Shown here: positions 34,585-43,061 of the stretch, piece after piece | How positions within the stretch are numbered: the stretch's first letter is position 1 | Layout: each line of letters starts with the position of its first letter | NCBI GenBank assembly: GCA_017746715.1 | Contig: JAGHZQ010000036.1 | Coordinates: 1-44,612 of the forward strand | DNA length: 44,612 nt | Reading direction: 5' to 3' | From: Cyanobacteria bacterium SBLK | Lineage (GTDB): Bacteria; Cyanobacteriota; Cyanobacteriia; Cyanobacteriales; Spirulinaceae | Program-made: the position numbers and the translations under genes | Notes under the pieces: model-generated | Told to the model about the DNA's origin: nothing | Databases searched by the model: none | The model's input: only the letters and a program-made list of their open reading frames with translations

Positions 34585-34632
34585 GCGATCGCACCGTCCC
34601 AAACCCACAGAAAAATTGCGATCGCGCCAGAA
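34585..34632. repeat. Imperfect 48-bp direct repeat, left copy
   Basis: The segment matches 35343-35390 with roughly 80 per cent identity by eye (CGATCGCA...CCCAAACC...ACAG...CCAGAAAT). The two copies flank the PD-(D/E)XK-like gene at 34695-35297. Minus-strand frames in both encode short hydrophobic fragments (LWVWDGAIAF here, [10 protein letters not shown] at right), suggesting remnants of one duplicated gene. Confidence 0.4.
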
Positions 34633-34694
34633 ATTTAAGATTGCTTTGCGATCGCCCGCAGTAAACTGAGGGAGAGAACTATTTAGCGATCGCC

Positions 34695-35297
34695 ATGTCC
34701 TATAGTCAATTCACCCTCGATCGCGTTAAAACCGACTTCGAGTTAACCCTTGAGGAAGGGCGAGCGCTGTTTCCCAATCCTCCCGAATTGTCTCCCTCAC
34801 CTCTGTTACAACAAATTTTACAGGTATATTTACCTTTAGCCCTTGCCATTAATAGCGAAAAAGCGCGATCGGAATTTATTCTCGCCCCCGTATTGGGAGA
34901 TCTCAAAAATCAGAGCGATCGACCCATTTCTCTATTTTCTGGAAAAGAATTTAATGTAGACTCGGAACGAGGATTGACAGGATTTTGCGATTTTATTTTA
35001 AGCAAGTCCAAAGAACAGTTATTTATTGAAGCTCCGGTACTCACGATTATCGAAGCAAAGAATGAAGATATTATTGGTGGTTTGGGTCAGTGTGCTGCTG
35101 CCATGATTGCCGCACAAACTTTTAACGAGCGCAGAAAACAAGACGTTTCACAAATTTATGGTTCTGTTACGACTGGAAATATTTGGCGATTTCTGCGCCT
35201 CGAAAATTCTACACTCACTATTGATAACGATGAATATTATATCAAAGAACTGCCCAAAATTCTAGGTATTCTATCCTTGCCTTTTAGCGAATCATAA
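34695..35297 (+). CDS. PD-(D/E)XK nuclease-like hypothetical protein
   Basis: This 200-aa protein has the shape of a small restriction-endonuclease-like fold. D and ExK candidates lie in LTGFCDFILSKS and PVLTIIEAKNEDIIGGLGQC (Asp, then Glu-x-Lys, about 28 residues apart), followed by helix AAAMIAAQTFNERR. The N-terminal half is helical with SPLLQQILQVYLPLALAINSEKARSEFILAP. Such orphan proteins are common in cyanobacteria and some descend from type I restriction subunits; no partner gene is near. It lies between the imperfect repeats at 34585 and 35343. Nuclease activity is inference. Confidence 0.6.
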   Translation: MSYSQFTLDRVKTDFELTLEEGRALFPNPPELSPSPLLQQILQVYLPLALAINSEKARSEFILAPVLGDLKNQSDRPISLFSGKEFNVDSERGLTGFCDFILSKSKEQLFIEAPVLTIIEAKNEDIIGGLGQCAAAMIAAQTFNERRKQDVSQIYGSVTTGNIWRFLRLENSTLTIDNDEYYIKELPKILGILSLPFSES

Positions 35298-35342
35298 CGC
35301 GATCGCTGCGATCCATCAGAGATAATTTGCCGTCGCGAAAAC

Positions 35343-35390
35343 CGATCGCATCCCCCCAAACCAACAGCAAAATCGAGATCGCCAGAAATC
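35343..35390. repeat. Imperfect 48-bp direct repeat, right copy
   Basis: Counterpart of 34585-34632. It sits between the PD-(D/E)XK-like gene and crtQ. In the minus strand its frame reads [17 protein letters not shown] and runs to a TAA at 35284-35286, overlapping the nuclease-like gene's 3' end. Confidence 0.4.
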
Positions 35391-35439
35391 CCCCCAATCT
35401 ATTAAAATATGTAAAGCAAAAATTAGAAAGGTAAAGGGA

Positions 35440-36870
35440 ATGCGGGTTGCGATCGTTGGCGCGGGGCTGGCAGGCATGGCAACCGCGATCGATTTAGTCG
35501 ATGCGGGTTGCGAGGTCGAAATCTTTGAATCTCGCCCGTTTGTGGGGGGGAAAGTGGGCAGTTGGGTAGACCCCCAAGGCAATCACGTCGAAATGGGACT
35601 GCACGTCTTCTTCGGCTGCTACTATAATTTATTTGAATTGATGCGGAAAGTCGGGGCGATCGATAATCTGCGTCTCAAAGAACACGTTCACACCTTTATC
35701 AACAAAGGGGGACGCATCGGAGAACTCGATTTTCGCTTCTTTACCGGTGCGCCTTTCCACGGATTAAAAGCCTTTTTTACCACCTCGCAATTGAGTGCGA
35801 TCGATAAAGCTGCCAACTCCCTCGCCCTCGGGACCAGTCCCCTCATTCGCGGTTTAATCGACTTTGAAGGGGCAATGAAAACGATTCGGGATCTGGATTC
35901 CATCAGTTTCGCCGATTGGTTTCGCGGACATGGGGGCAACAATGGCAGTTTAAAACGAATGTGGAACCCGATCGCCTATGCCCTCGGCTTCATCGACACG
36001 GAAAATATTTCTGCTCGATGTATGTTGACAATTTTCCAATTTTTTGCAGCGAAAACCGAAGCCTCGATCCTGCGAATGTTGGAAGGTTCCCCCCAAGAAT
36101 ATTTACACCAACCCATTCTCGACTATTTAGAGGCACGTCACGCCAAAATTTACACCCGTCGCCGCGTCCGGGAGATACATTATACCGAAGGCGATCGCCC
36201 TAGCGTTACGGGCATTACCGTTGCCAATGGGGAGGCAGAAGAAACCATTATCGCCGATGCCTATGTTGCTGCCTGCGATGTTCCCGGTATTCAACGCCTG
36301 TTACCGGAAGCGTGGCGAAAATGGCCGGAATTCGACAATATTTATAAACTGGAAGCCGTCCCCGTGGCAACCGTGCAACTGCGCTTTGATGGTTGGGTGA
36401 CGGAAATGAAGGACTCGGCAAAACGCCAGCAACTCCAAGAAGCCGCCGGACTCGATAATCTCCTATATACTGCCGATGCTGATTTTTCTTGCTTTGCGGA
36501 TCTCGCTCTTGCCAGTCCGGGAGATTATTACAAACAAGGTGAAGGCTCCTTAATGCAATTAGTTCTCACTCCAGGCGATCCCTTTATTAAAAAGAGTAAC
36601 GAAGAAATCGCCCATCACGTCCTCGAACAAGTGCGGGAATTGTTTCCCTCGTCACGAGGACTAAATATGACTTGGTATAGCGTGGTGAAACTCGCACAAT
36701 CTCTCTATCGAGAAGCTCCCGGAATGGATCTTTATCGCCCGGATCAAAAGACGGCGATCGCCAATTTCTTCTTAGCCGGAAGTTACACCCAACAAGATTA
36801 TATCGATAGCATGGAAGGCGCAACCATTTCCGGACGCAGAGCAGCCAAAGCGATTTTGAGTCAAAAGTAA
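35440..36870 (+). CDS. crtQ: 9,9'-di-cis-zeta-carotene desaturase (plant-type)
   Basis: The 476-aa FAD enzyme introduces two double bases' worth of unsaturation, taking zeta-carotene to lycopene (prolycopene), at the thylakoid/plasma membrane. Features: N-terminal [17 protein letters not shown] dinucleotide motif, then [36 protein letters not shown], characteristic of CrtQ/Zds; [10 protein letters not shown]; and the C-terminal FAD-binding end [28 protein letters not shown]. Length is normal. It is followed by an SRPBCC gene, the arrangement also found in Synechocystis (slr0940-slr0941). Confidence 0.97.
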   Translation: MRVAIVGAGLAGMATAIDLVDAGCEVEIFESRPFVGGKVGSWVDPQGNHVEMGLHVFFGCYYNLFELMRKVGAIDNLRLKEHVHTFINKGGRIGELDFRFFTGAPFHGLKAFFTTSQLSAIDKAANSLALGTSPLIRGLIDFEGAMKTIRDLDSISFADWFRGHGGNNGSLKRMWNPIAYALGFIDTENISARCMLTIFQFFAAKTEASILRMLEGSPQEYLHQPILDYLEARHAKIYTRRRVREIHYTEGDRPSVTGITVANGEAEETIIADAYVAACDVPGIQRLLPEAWRKWPEFDNIYKLEAVPVATVQLRFDGWVTEMKDSAKRQQLQEAAGLDNLLYTADADFSCFADLALASPGDYYKQGEGSLMQLVLTPGDPFIKKSNEEIAHHVLEQVRELFPSSRGLNMTWYSVVKLAQSLYREAPGMDLYRPDQKTAIANFFLAGSYTQQDYIDSMEGATISGRRAAKAILSQK

Positions 36871-36898
36871 AGAGCAAAGAGTAAAAAAACAAACTCAC

Positions 36899-36973
36899 TC
36901 CTACCCAGACCCACCCCCAACCCCTCCCAAGAGGGGAGATAAATACTTCTTTCGGGGGTTAGGAGGGACAACC
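36899..36973. repeat. C/G-rich palindromic repeat between crtQ and the SRPBCC gene
   Basis: Within the gap, CCCCTC-CCAA-GAGGGG forms a hairpin, with CCCCCAACC and GGGGGTTAGG in inverse positions on either side. It belongs to the same C-rich repeat style that extends the nitrilase and radical SAM genes, but here is non-coding. Confidence 0.5.
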
Positions 36974-36997
36974 AACAACCAGCACCCAATAACTGAA

Positions 36998-37444
36998 ATG
37001 ACAGACTGGCTCGAGCATAGCGTACAAATTGAAGTAGAGGCCCCCATCGATCTCGTTTGGGGGTTGTGGTCGGATTTAGAACAGATGCCCCAGTGGATGA
37101 AGTGGATCGACTCGGTGACGATTCAAAAAGATAACCCGGAACTGTCGCGCTGGAAATTGGCAACCACTGGATTAGAATTTACATGGTTGTCTCGCATTCT
37201 CAAACTCGTCCCCCATCAAATTATCCAATGGGAATCTGTCGATGGCCTGCCCAATCGCGGCGCAATTCGCTTCTACGATCGCCATACCACCAGCATCGTG
37301 CGCCTCACCGTAGCCTACAGCATTCCGGGAATTGTCGGGCAGATTATGGATAATTTGTTTGTCGGCCGCGTCGTCGAATCTACCATTCAAGCAGACTTAG
37401 AACGCTTTCGGGAATATACCATGAAAGTCCAAGAAAACGCTTAA
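36998..37444 (+). CDS. SRPBCC / polyketide-cyclase-like lipid-binding protein
   Basis: The 148-aa START/Bet v1-like protein: LEHSVQIEVEAPIDLVWGLWSDLEQMPQWMKWIDSVTI (opening strand and Coq10-type helix), FTWLSRILKLVPHQIIQWESVDGLPNRGAIRFYDR (central strands) and a C-terminal helix ESTIQADLERFREYTMK. Members bind hydrophobic ligands; neighbourhood with crtQ, conserved in other cyanobacteria, suggests a carotenoid or quinone role (inference). It starts 127 bp after crtQ and may be co-transcribed. Confidence 0.85.
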   Translation: MTDWLEHSVQIEVEAPIDLVWGLWSDLEQMPQWMKWIDSVTIQKDNPELSRWKLATTGLEFTWLSRILKLVPHQIIQWESVDGLPNRGAIRFYDRHTTSIVRLTVAYSIPGIVGQIMDNLFVGRVVESTIQADLERFREYTMKVQENA

Positions 37445-37791
37445 GAGCGCGAGAAAAACCCTCCAAAAACTGCAGCCGAGGGTGCGATCGCAAGCATACA
37501 ATTGAATTATATATCCTTGGAATTGTCCATCATTGCTAGTTTTCAGAAGCATTGCATGGCTTTTTTTTTGACCGACTGACCAAAGCGATCGGGCAAGGCG
37601 GATCGGAGTTTGCCCAAATCTCCGAAAACTTTGTCGTGCAAAACTTTGAGCCCAGTCAACAACCTAGACTTTTTCTTCAATACATAACTTTTTTGGAAAA
37701 ACTGTATATTATGTAACAAAATATTGCAATGTCAGGTTTTACGTACAAAAGCAGTTATTGTATAAAAGTAGACAGATTTAGGGAGGAAGTT
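37445..37791. other. 347-bp spacer ahead of the RHH gene
   Basis: The region holds a run of nine T residues (37561-37569) and some promoter-like sequence. I find no gene. The only structured part is the inverted repeat at 37681-37715. Confidence 0.4.
37681..37715. promoter_or_regulatory. Candidate operator: inverted repeat before the RHH gene
   Basis: TACATAA (37681-37687) and TTATGTA (37709-37715) are perfect 7-bp inverses, centres 28 bp apart. Between them lie TTGGAA and TATATT, which could form -35/-10 elements. Ribbon-helix-helix proteins typically bind such repeats and autoregulate; that is inference. Confidence 0.4.
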
Positions 37792-38292
37792 ATGGGTCAC
37801 AGAGTTACCATTGCGGTTCCTGATTCCCTCTTTGAAAGGCTTCAGCCCGTCAAACAACGTTTTAATATTTCCGCAATTTGCCAGGAGGCTTTAGAAATGG
37901 CTATTCTTCATGAAGAACTTGAAATTCAAGCGATTACAGACCACAATTTGCTCGAACGCTTGCAAGCCGAGAAGAAAATTTTGCTCAAGAAAGTGCGTCA
38001 AGAAGGGTTAGAATTGGGAATTCGCTCCAGTTCCAAACTGTCCTACCAAGATTTCCTGCATTTTGAACGAGTCATGCCAATGGCCGAGGCATTCGATGAA
38101 GAGGTCTTGGATTATCTTTGGACATTTCTCGATCGCAAACAGTATCCCGAACAAGCTCGGTTGCAAGATCGCGATTTTGCATACTTGCTCGAGGTCGATC
38201 CCCAAAGTCGAGTTGCATTTGCACAAGGATGGTTAGAAGGCGTATTGACAATTTGGGAAAATCTGAAAGCCCATGTGGAGAAAAGCCAATAG
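37792..38292 (+). CDS. Ribbon-helix-helix domain protein with an extended C-terminus
   Basis: This is a 166-aa protein starting at ATG 37792, five bases after GGGAGGAAGTT (strong Shine-Dalgarno). A longer open frame to 37729 lacks support. Residues 1-45 (HRVTIAVPDSLFERLQPVKQRFNISAICQEALEMAI) form a ribbon-helix-helix motif, as in many antitoxins. The remaining 120 residues are helical and charged, with no domain I can name. No toxin gene lies next to it. An inverted repeat 75 bp upstream may be its operator. Confidence 0.75.
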   Translation: MGHRVTIAVPDSLFERLQPVKQRFNISAICQEALEMAILHEELEIQAITDHNLLERLQAEKKILLKKVRQEGLELGIRSSSKLSYQDFLHFERVMPMAEAFDEEVLDYLWTFLDRKQYPEQARLQDRDFAYLLEVDPQSRVAFAQGWLEGVLTIWENLKAHVEKSQ

Positions 38293-38384
38293 TGCTTGGA
38301 TTGACAAATATCAACCCGCTATACTTGCGTAAAATGGTCTGGCTGCATATATCCTCATGACGGTTTCCAGCCAGACCGAACAAC

Positions 38385-41300
38385 CTATTCGCGTTCTTGA
38401 GGTTGCGATAGCAACTCTGCGAGAAACTGCAAGATTTGTTGTTCGTCGAATTCTCCCGTCCATTGCAAAATTTGATGGGTAAAAGGAGCATAGAGATTGC
38501 TTAATTCTTGGATTCGCCACGCTTCTTCTTCGATATTCTCAATATCGCCGATGCGGGCGTATTTGTACATTGCCCGCAGCTCGTCCGAGGGGGGAATAAG
38601 TATCGATGCAGAGGTATTTTCCCAAGGAACGGCAGCAATTTCTTCCTCATAGAACCATTGCAATTGCAAATATCGTTGCAGTCGCTCGAGCAAATCTGCG
38701 GCGACAATAGGTTTGGGCAGAAAATCATCGCATCCCATTGTCAGACTGAGTTGTTGGTCTGACTGAGCAATGCTAGCACTCGAAGCGATCGCGACAATTC
38801 GGGAAAACTCGGGTATCTCCCGCAATGCTTGCACCATTTCCAAACCATTCATTTCGGGCATGAGGATATTGGTAATAATCAAGTCGGGTTTGAATGTATC
38901 GAGTCGTGCCAATCCCTCTCGTCCGTTACGGGCATGACACAATTCAAACCCAAGGGGTTCGAGTAATTCCGCCAACACCGCGCGATTTTCAGAGATATCG
39001 TCAACGATGAGGAGCTTGCGGCGATCGCCTTCATACCCTTTGATATTTTGCAAGCGGCGATCGCTATTTTGCAAGGCAATGGCAGAAGCGATCGAAAATT
39101 CACTCTCAAACCAAAATCGAGTTCCTTCCCCCAAAGTGCTTTCAACGCACAACTGAGAATCCATCATTTCCACAAGAGTTTTGCTGATAGAGAGTCCCAA
39201 CCCCGTTCCTTCCGCTTGACGATCGCGATCGCCCACCTGTTCGAACGGCAAAAAGATGCGATCGACCTGTTCTGGAGTCATTCCCACCCCCGTATCTCGA
39301 ATCTCAAAACGGATTTTTGTTGTGGGTTGTTGGATTCTTTTTCTCTCTTCCCAAGGTGGACTCGGGGGGATAGTGACTGAAAAAACGATGCTTCCTTTGT
39401 CGGTAAATTTAATAGCATTTCCCAACAAATTGAGCAAGATTTGACGCAGGCGTTTTTCGTCGGCAAAAATAGCGATGGGCAAATCCGACCCATCGATAAA
39501 ATGTAAAGAAAGCTGCTTTTGTTCTGCCCGCACTCGACAAATTCCCACAACACCTTGGAGAAAATTAAGAAAATGAAACTCCTTCGGATATAAGTCTAAT
39601 TTTTGCGCCTCGATCTTGGCGAGATCGAGAACGTCATTAATTAAATTCAGCAAGTGATTGCCCGATTGCTCGATAATCTTCAATCCCTCCTTTTGTTTCG
39701 CCGTTGCAGTTTTTTGACGCTGTAAAATTTGCGCGTAACCGAGAATACCATTGAGGGGCGTTCTCAACTCATGGCTCATATTGGCGAGAAAATTGCTTTT
39801 GGCGCGATCGGCTTCTTCTGCGGCTTCCTTAGCTTCTGCCAATTGTGCCGTTCTTTCCATGACTCGTTCTTCCAACTCCTGCGCTTGTTGTTTTAACTGC
39901 GCTTCTGATGCTTGCAATGCTTCGACCATGTGCTTGCGATCGCTGATATCCCGCAAAATCACGACATATTCTTGTTCTTCTCCATCGCCGCGTTCGGAAA
40001 TCGAGACATCGAGAATAGCAATCCCGTCCTCTTGGGGTAAGGGTTGTTCGCTTCTTTGGGGCCAACTTTCGGGAGAATGGTTTAATTTTGCTAAATAACG
40101 TCCGAGGGGTTGACCGAGGAGATCGAACGGTTGCAGTTTGAAAAGTTTGCTGGCTGCCGGGTTCACTTGTTGCAGAATGCCGCGTTCGTCGATCGCAACG
40201 ATCGCATCCCGAGCGATTTTAAAGAGTAATTCGGCTTGTTCTCGCGCTTCGATAATATTTTCCGCTTGGGGCAAACTGGTAGCTGTCGCGATCGCCACGC
40301 CTACAAAACCGACGGTAAGGAGTAAAATCGTCAAAAGGCTATTGCGAATATCGACAGGCAGGCGATCCAGATTCGTTCCCGTCCACCACCCCGCCAAGGT
40401 TGCTCCACAAAGGAGAACGATTAAAACCGTGACTTGCAAGCCGACAAAATCCTTAAATTGCCCCTGTTTCTTCAATCGGTAGCGATCTCGCCACCATTGC
40501 AGGCGACACCAAGAGAAGGGCAGGCGCGCGATCGCGCGATCGACTAAAATCAAGCCGAGAGGAACGACAAGACCGATAATAAAATCCGTCAAACTCCAAG
40601 CAATTCCGCCAATAAAGAGAATCGCCGCTTCGGCAAGGAAAAAGAATAAAGACCACCGCGGCCAGCAGACCTCCGGTCGTCCGCGATTGCACCAAAATCC
40701 AAGGTGGATCGCCATCATGGCAATTAAATAGCCAATACCGGTAATGCCAATAATACGCAGGACATCTCCCCAGAACAAACATCCGGCACTGACGATCGAG
40801 GTCGCCACTAAAGCAGGCCCCATGACTCCTCGACGGGAGATCGCACCAAATACGGGGGAGATATAGTCATCGATCGCTAATTGATACAGCACTCTGGCAC
40901 TGAGGGCGACAGTAGTGGCGCAACTGAGCAAGCTGGCAAAGGCAATCAATAAAACGACCAAAACCACTGCCAAATCTCCCCAAAAATTCTCCGCCGCCAG
41001 TACCAAATTGGCAAAGGCATCCTCTCCCAAAGTCGGATCGCTAGCAAGGCGCATGACAACCCAAGAACCTCCAAAATAGACGATGGGAAGCAGTCCGGCC
41101 GTGAAGGCTAAATAGCGCAAGGCTGCGCGAGGTTGGCAGCTGTCGGCAATAAATGCGGCAGCCCCTTCGCTGGCATAAACGGCATAAACGGCGACAATAT
41201 ACCATTTCGCCCATTCGAGGGGTTGCAAGGGCTGCCAACTGTCCGGCCAAAATCCCGGACTATCGGGAGAAAAGGCCAGCCATACCAAGCCCTGCACGGC

Positions 41301-41834
41301 AAAGACCAGCAAAAAACCGATCGCCGGTATCATGAAAAAGAGGTGCAAGATCGCAAGGGCGCGGTTGCTATTAAAGGCAAGAACGAAAGCGATCGCGGTA
41401 TAGCCGACCCGCAAAACCGCACTTGGCACGTCGATCCCGTAGGGCGTTAGCAATGCCTCAATTAAATCCGTAATCACAATGGCATTGATGGGAATCAGCG
41501 CCGCCCAACTGAGAAAATAACCGCTTGCCGCATAGAGTCCCCACCCACGGCGATCGCGGAGTAAATGGGTGGCATAGTTGGCTGTCCCACCAGAAATATC
41601 GGGATGATAGCTGCCAAAACGCGCCAATTGTAAATTGAGGACGATGGCGACGGCGATCGCGGGCAACCAAACATACAGGCTCTGCGTCCCCAGAGCGAAA
41701 TGCATGCCGATAACCGTTCCGGGCCAGACTAGCAAGCCCGTTAAACTAAAACCAAAATCTTCCCAACGGCTAAAACTGCGGGGCAAACGGGAAATCGAAA
41801 CTGGGGGGATGGGGGCGTTTTGGGTCATAGTCAT
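38385..41834 (-). CDS. APC-type permease fused to a PAS-histidine kinase and a receiver lacking its Asp
   Basis: The 1149-aa protein starts with an amino-acid/polyamine permease module (about residues 1-430, around 11-12 TM, FGSYHPDISGGTANYATHLL). Extra TM helices near 460-515 follow. A PAS domain (about 540-650, ARDAIVAIDERGILQQVNPAASKLF) precedes a coiled coil and the kinase: H-box NMSHELRTPLNG with His688, N-box LLGNAIKFTDKG, G-boxes DTGVGM and GTGLGLSISK. The receiver is next (about 940-1060: LLIVDD...). Its phosphoacceptor site is codon AAT, N989 in IITNILMPEMNG. It may sense the transported substrate; phosphate cannot be taken up by this receiver at Asp. Confidence 0.9.
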   Translation of the reverse strand: MTMTQNAPIPPVSISRLPRSFSRWEDFGFSLTGLLVWPGTVIGMHFALGTQSLYVWLPAIAVAIVLNLQLARFGSYHPDISGGTANYATHLLRDRRGWGLYAASGYFLSWAALIPINAIVITDLIEALLTPYGIDVPSAVLRVGYTAIAFVLAFNSNRALAILHLFFMIPAIGFLLVFAVQGLVWLAFSPDSPGFWPDSWQPLQPLEWAKWYIVAVYAVYASEGAAAFIADSCQPRAALRYLAFTAGLLPIVYFGGSWVVMRLASDPTLGEDAFANLVLAAENFWGDLAVVLVVLLIAFASLLSCATTVALSARVLYQLAIDDYISPVFGAISRRGVMGPALVATSIVSAGCLFWGDVLRIIGITGIGYLIAMMAIHLGFWCNRGRPEVCWPRWSLFFFLAEAAILFIGGIAWSLTDFIIGLVVPLGLILVDRAIARLPFSWCRLQWWRDRYRLKKQGQFKDFVGLQVTVLIVLLCGATLAGWWTGTNLDRLPVDIRNSLLTILLLTVGFVGVAIATATSLPQAENIIEAREQAELLFKIARDAIVAIDERGILQQVNPAASKLFKLQPFDLLGQPLGRYLAKLNHSPESWPQRSEQPLPQEDGIAILDVSISERGDGEEQEYVVILRDISDRKHMVEALQASEAQLKQQAQELEERVMERTAQLAEAKEAAEEADRAKSNFLANMSHELRTPLNGILGYAQILQRQKTATAKQKEGLKIIEQSGNHLLNLINDVLDLAKIEAQKLDLYPKEFHFLNFLQGVVGICRVRAEQKQLSLHFIDGSDLPIAIFADEKRLRQILLNLLGNAIKFTDKGSIVFSVTIPPSPPWEERKRIQQPTTKIRFEIRDTGVGMTPEQVDRIFLPFEQVGDRDRQAEGTGLGLSISKTLVEMMDSQLCVESTLGEGTRFWFESEFSIASAIALQNSDRRLQNIKGYEGDRRKLLIVDDISENRAVLAELLEPLGFELCHARNGREGLARLDTFKPDLIITNILMPEMNGLEMVQALREIPEFSRIVAIASSASIAQSDQQLSLTMGCDDFLPKPIVAADLLERLQRYLQLQWFYEEEIAAVPWENTSASILIPPSDELRAMYKYARIGDIENIEEEAWRIQELSNLYAPFTHQILQWTGEFDEQQILQFLAELLSQPQERE

Positions 41835-41961
41835 GGAACGTTATCGGGCTATCTCGTTGTTTCTCAGTTATTCTATCGGGAAGGAAGAGCAGGAAAAGCA
41901 CGTCCATAATGAGAACGAACCTATTGTCGTTTTTAAGATGTACCCTTGAGGAGATTATTTA

Positions 41962-42096
41962 ATGTTAGCCTGCCATTTTGAAGATTTAGAGATTTTCGGA
42001 CAAATTATGGCGAATTTGGCCATCGCTCGTGCAGTTGAGTTTACCATCGAGGCAGACTCGAAACAGTTTCAAGACAATATAAACCCGAATTGCTAG
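41962..42096 (+). CDS. Possible 44-aa small protein
   Basis: ATG 41962 follows GAGGAGATTATTTA, a reasonable Shine-Dalgarno. The frame runs 44 codons to TAG 42094 and a second stop TGA directly after it. The peptide MLACHFEDLEIFGQIMANLA... is helix-like and ends polar (FQDNINPNC). I have no family for it. It lies in the 480-bp spacer between the permease-kinase and the 42314 gene; the rest of that spacer holds nothing recognised. Confidence 0.35.
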   Translation: MLACHFEDLEIFGQIMANLAIARAVEFTIEADSKQFQDNINPNC

Positions 42097-42313
42097 TGAT
42101 GAAAATAATAGACTAAGATTCTTGAGACTCAGTAGGTTGCGGGCAATGTACCTCCCCTAGATATAACTGTCCGCTTCTATAAATCAGGCAATTGGCAAGG
42201 GCAATTTCTGAATTTTTTGAGTTAAAGGTTTTTTCCTCGCAACTTGGGTTATACAATAAAGATTCGAGACAAATCCTAGGGTTGCAAACCATCTGGTACG
42301 GACAAAAAAGCTC

Positions 42314-43033
42314 ATGGAATCATTGGCATATACATACTCTGTCCTTGCTTGGGAAGAAGACACTCCCGCATTGAGGAAGGTCAATTGGCTGGGAGCAACT
42401 TCTGCCCTCGCCGCGATCGCTGCGGTTCATTCGGGGGTTGCCTATGGAAACGAACTTTCGATTCCCCAATCTTTCGAGTCGCCAGATTACACTCAATTTG
42501 TCTCGGAATTTTCCCGAGAGATAGAATCCGATTATTCGGCCTCGACTTTGGCAGAAATTGCCACACCGGAAGTCTTGGCGCGGGAAAATTGGTCGCCCCA
42601 ACCCATGCCAGAGAATTTTAGCAAGGCGATCGCGGGAGAAATTACTCCACCAGAAACCATTGAATCGGATCTGATGGTGCAAAAACAAACAAAAGCCCGC
42701 GCTCCTAAAATTTCACAATCGGTTGCTTCAGAAAATCTAGAGATCGCGAAAACTGCTGGAACTTATCCCCGACCCTATTACAGTCGCACAAAAATTCCCG
42801 AAGAGCAGAAAATCACGCCGTTTAATTTAGTGCATCGCGCTTACAGTGGTGGCTTTCGAGATTCGGGAATTCCGGGTTACAGCACTTTAATTCAGTCAAC
42901 TAAATCGGGAAAAGTCGATGCCAGAGATCTAATACGGGCGGGAATTATTCAAGGACGGTTGACCAATCGGGATTTATACGATCCGAGTTATTTAAGTGCC
43001 GTTCGCGCTCATCTCAAGGATTTAGGGCTATAA
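42314..43033 (+). CDS. Hypothetical cyanobacterial protein with a conserved-looking C-terminal domain
   Basis: This 239-aa protein is not one I can name. An N-terminal hydrophobic stretch (about 25-45, LGATSALAAIAAVHSGVAYG) could be a signal anchor. The next 100 residues are low-complexity and acidic (PQSFESPDYTQFVSEFSREIESDYSAS). The last 75 residues look folded: FNLVHRAYSGGFRDSGIPGYSTLIQSTKSGKVDARDLIRAGI, then GRLTNRDLYDPSYLSAVRAHLKDLG. The whole may be an extracytoplasmic or thylakoid-lumen protein. The stop is 17 bp before the next gene's start, so the two may form an operon. Confidence 0.55.
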   Translation: MESLAYTYSVLAWEEDTPALRKVNWLGATSALAAIAAVHSGVAYGNELSIPQSFESPDYTQFVSEFSREIESDYSASTLAEIATPEVLARENWSPQPMPENFSKAIAGEITPPETIESDLMVQKQTKARAPKISQSVASENLEIAKTAGTYPRPYYSRTKIPEEQKITPFNLVHRAYSGGFRDSGIPGYSTLIQSTKSGKVDARDLIRAGIIQGRLTNRDLYDPSYLSAVRAHLKDLGL

Positions 43034-43061
43034 GCCATGCCAAAATTGCCATGCCAAAATT
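43034..43061 (+). repeat. 14-bp tandem duplication over a start codon
   Basis: GCCATGCCAAAATT occurs twice in tandem (43034-43047, 43048-43061). The first ATG (43037) is out of frame and reaches TAA after eight codons; the second (43051) is the true start of the phosphodiesterase. The stray mini-ORF might tune its translation. Confidence 0.8.
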
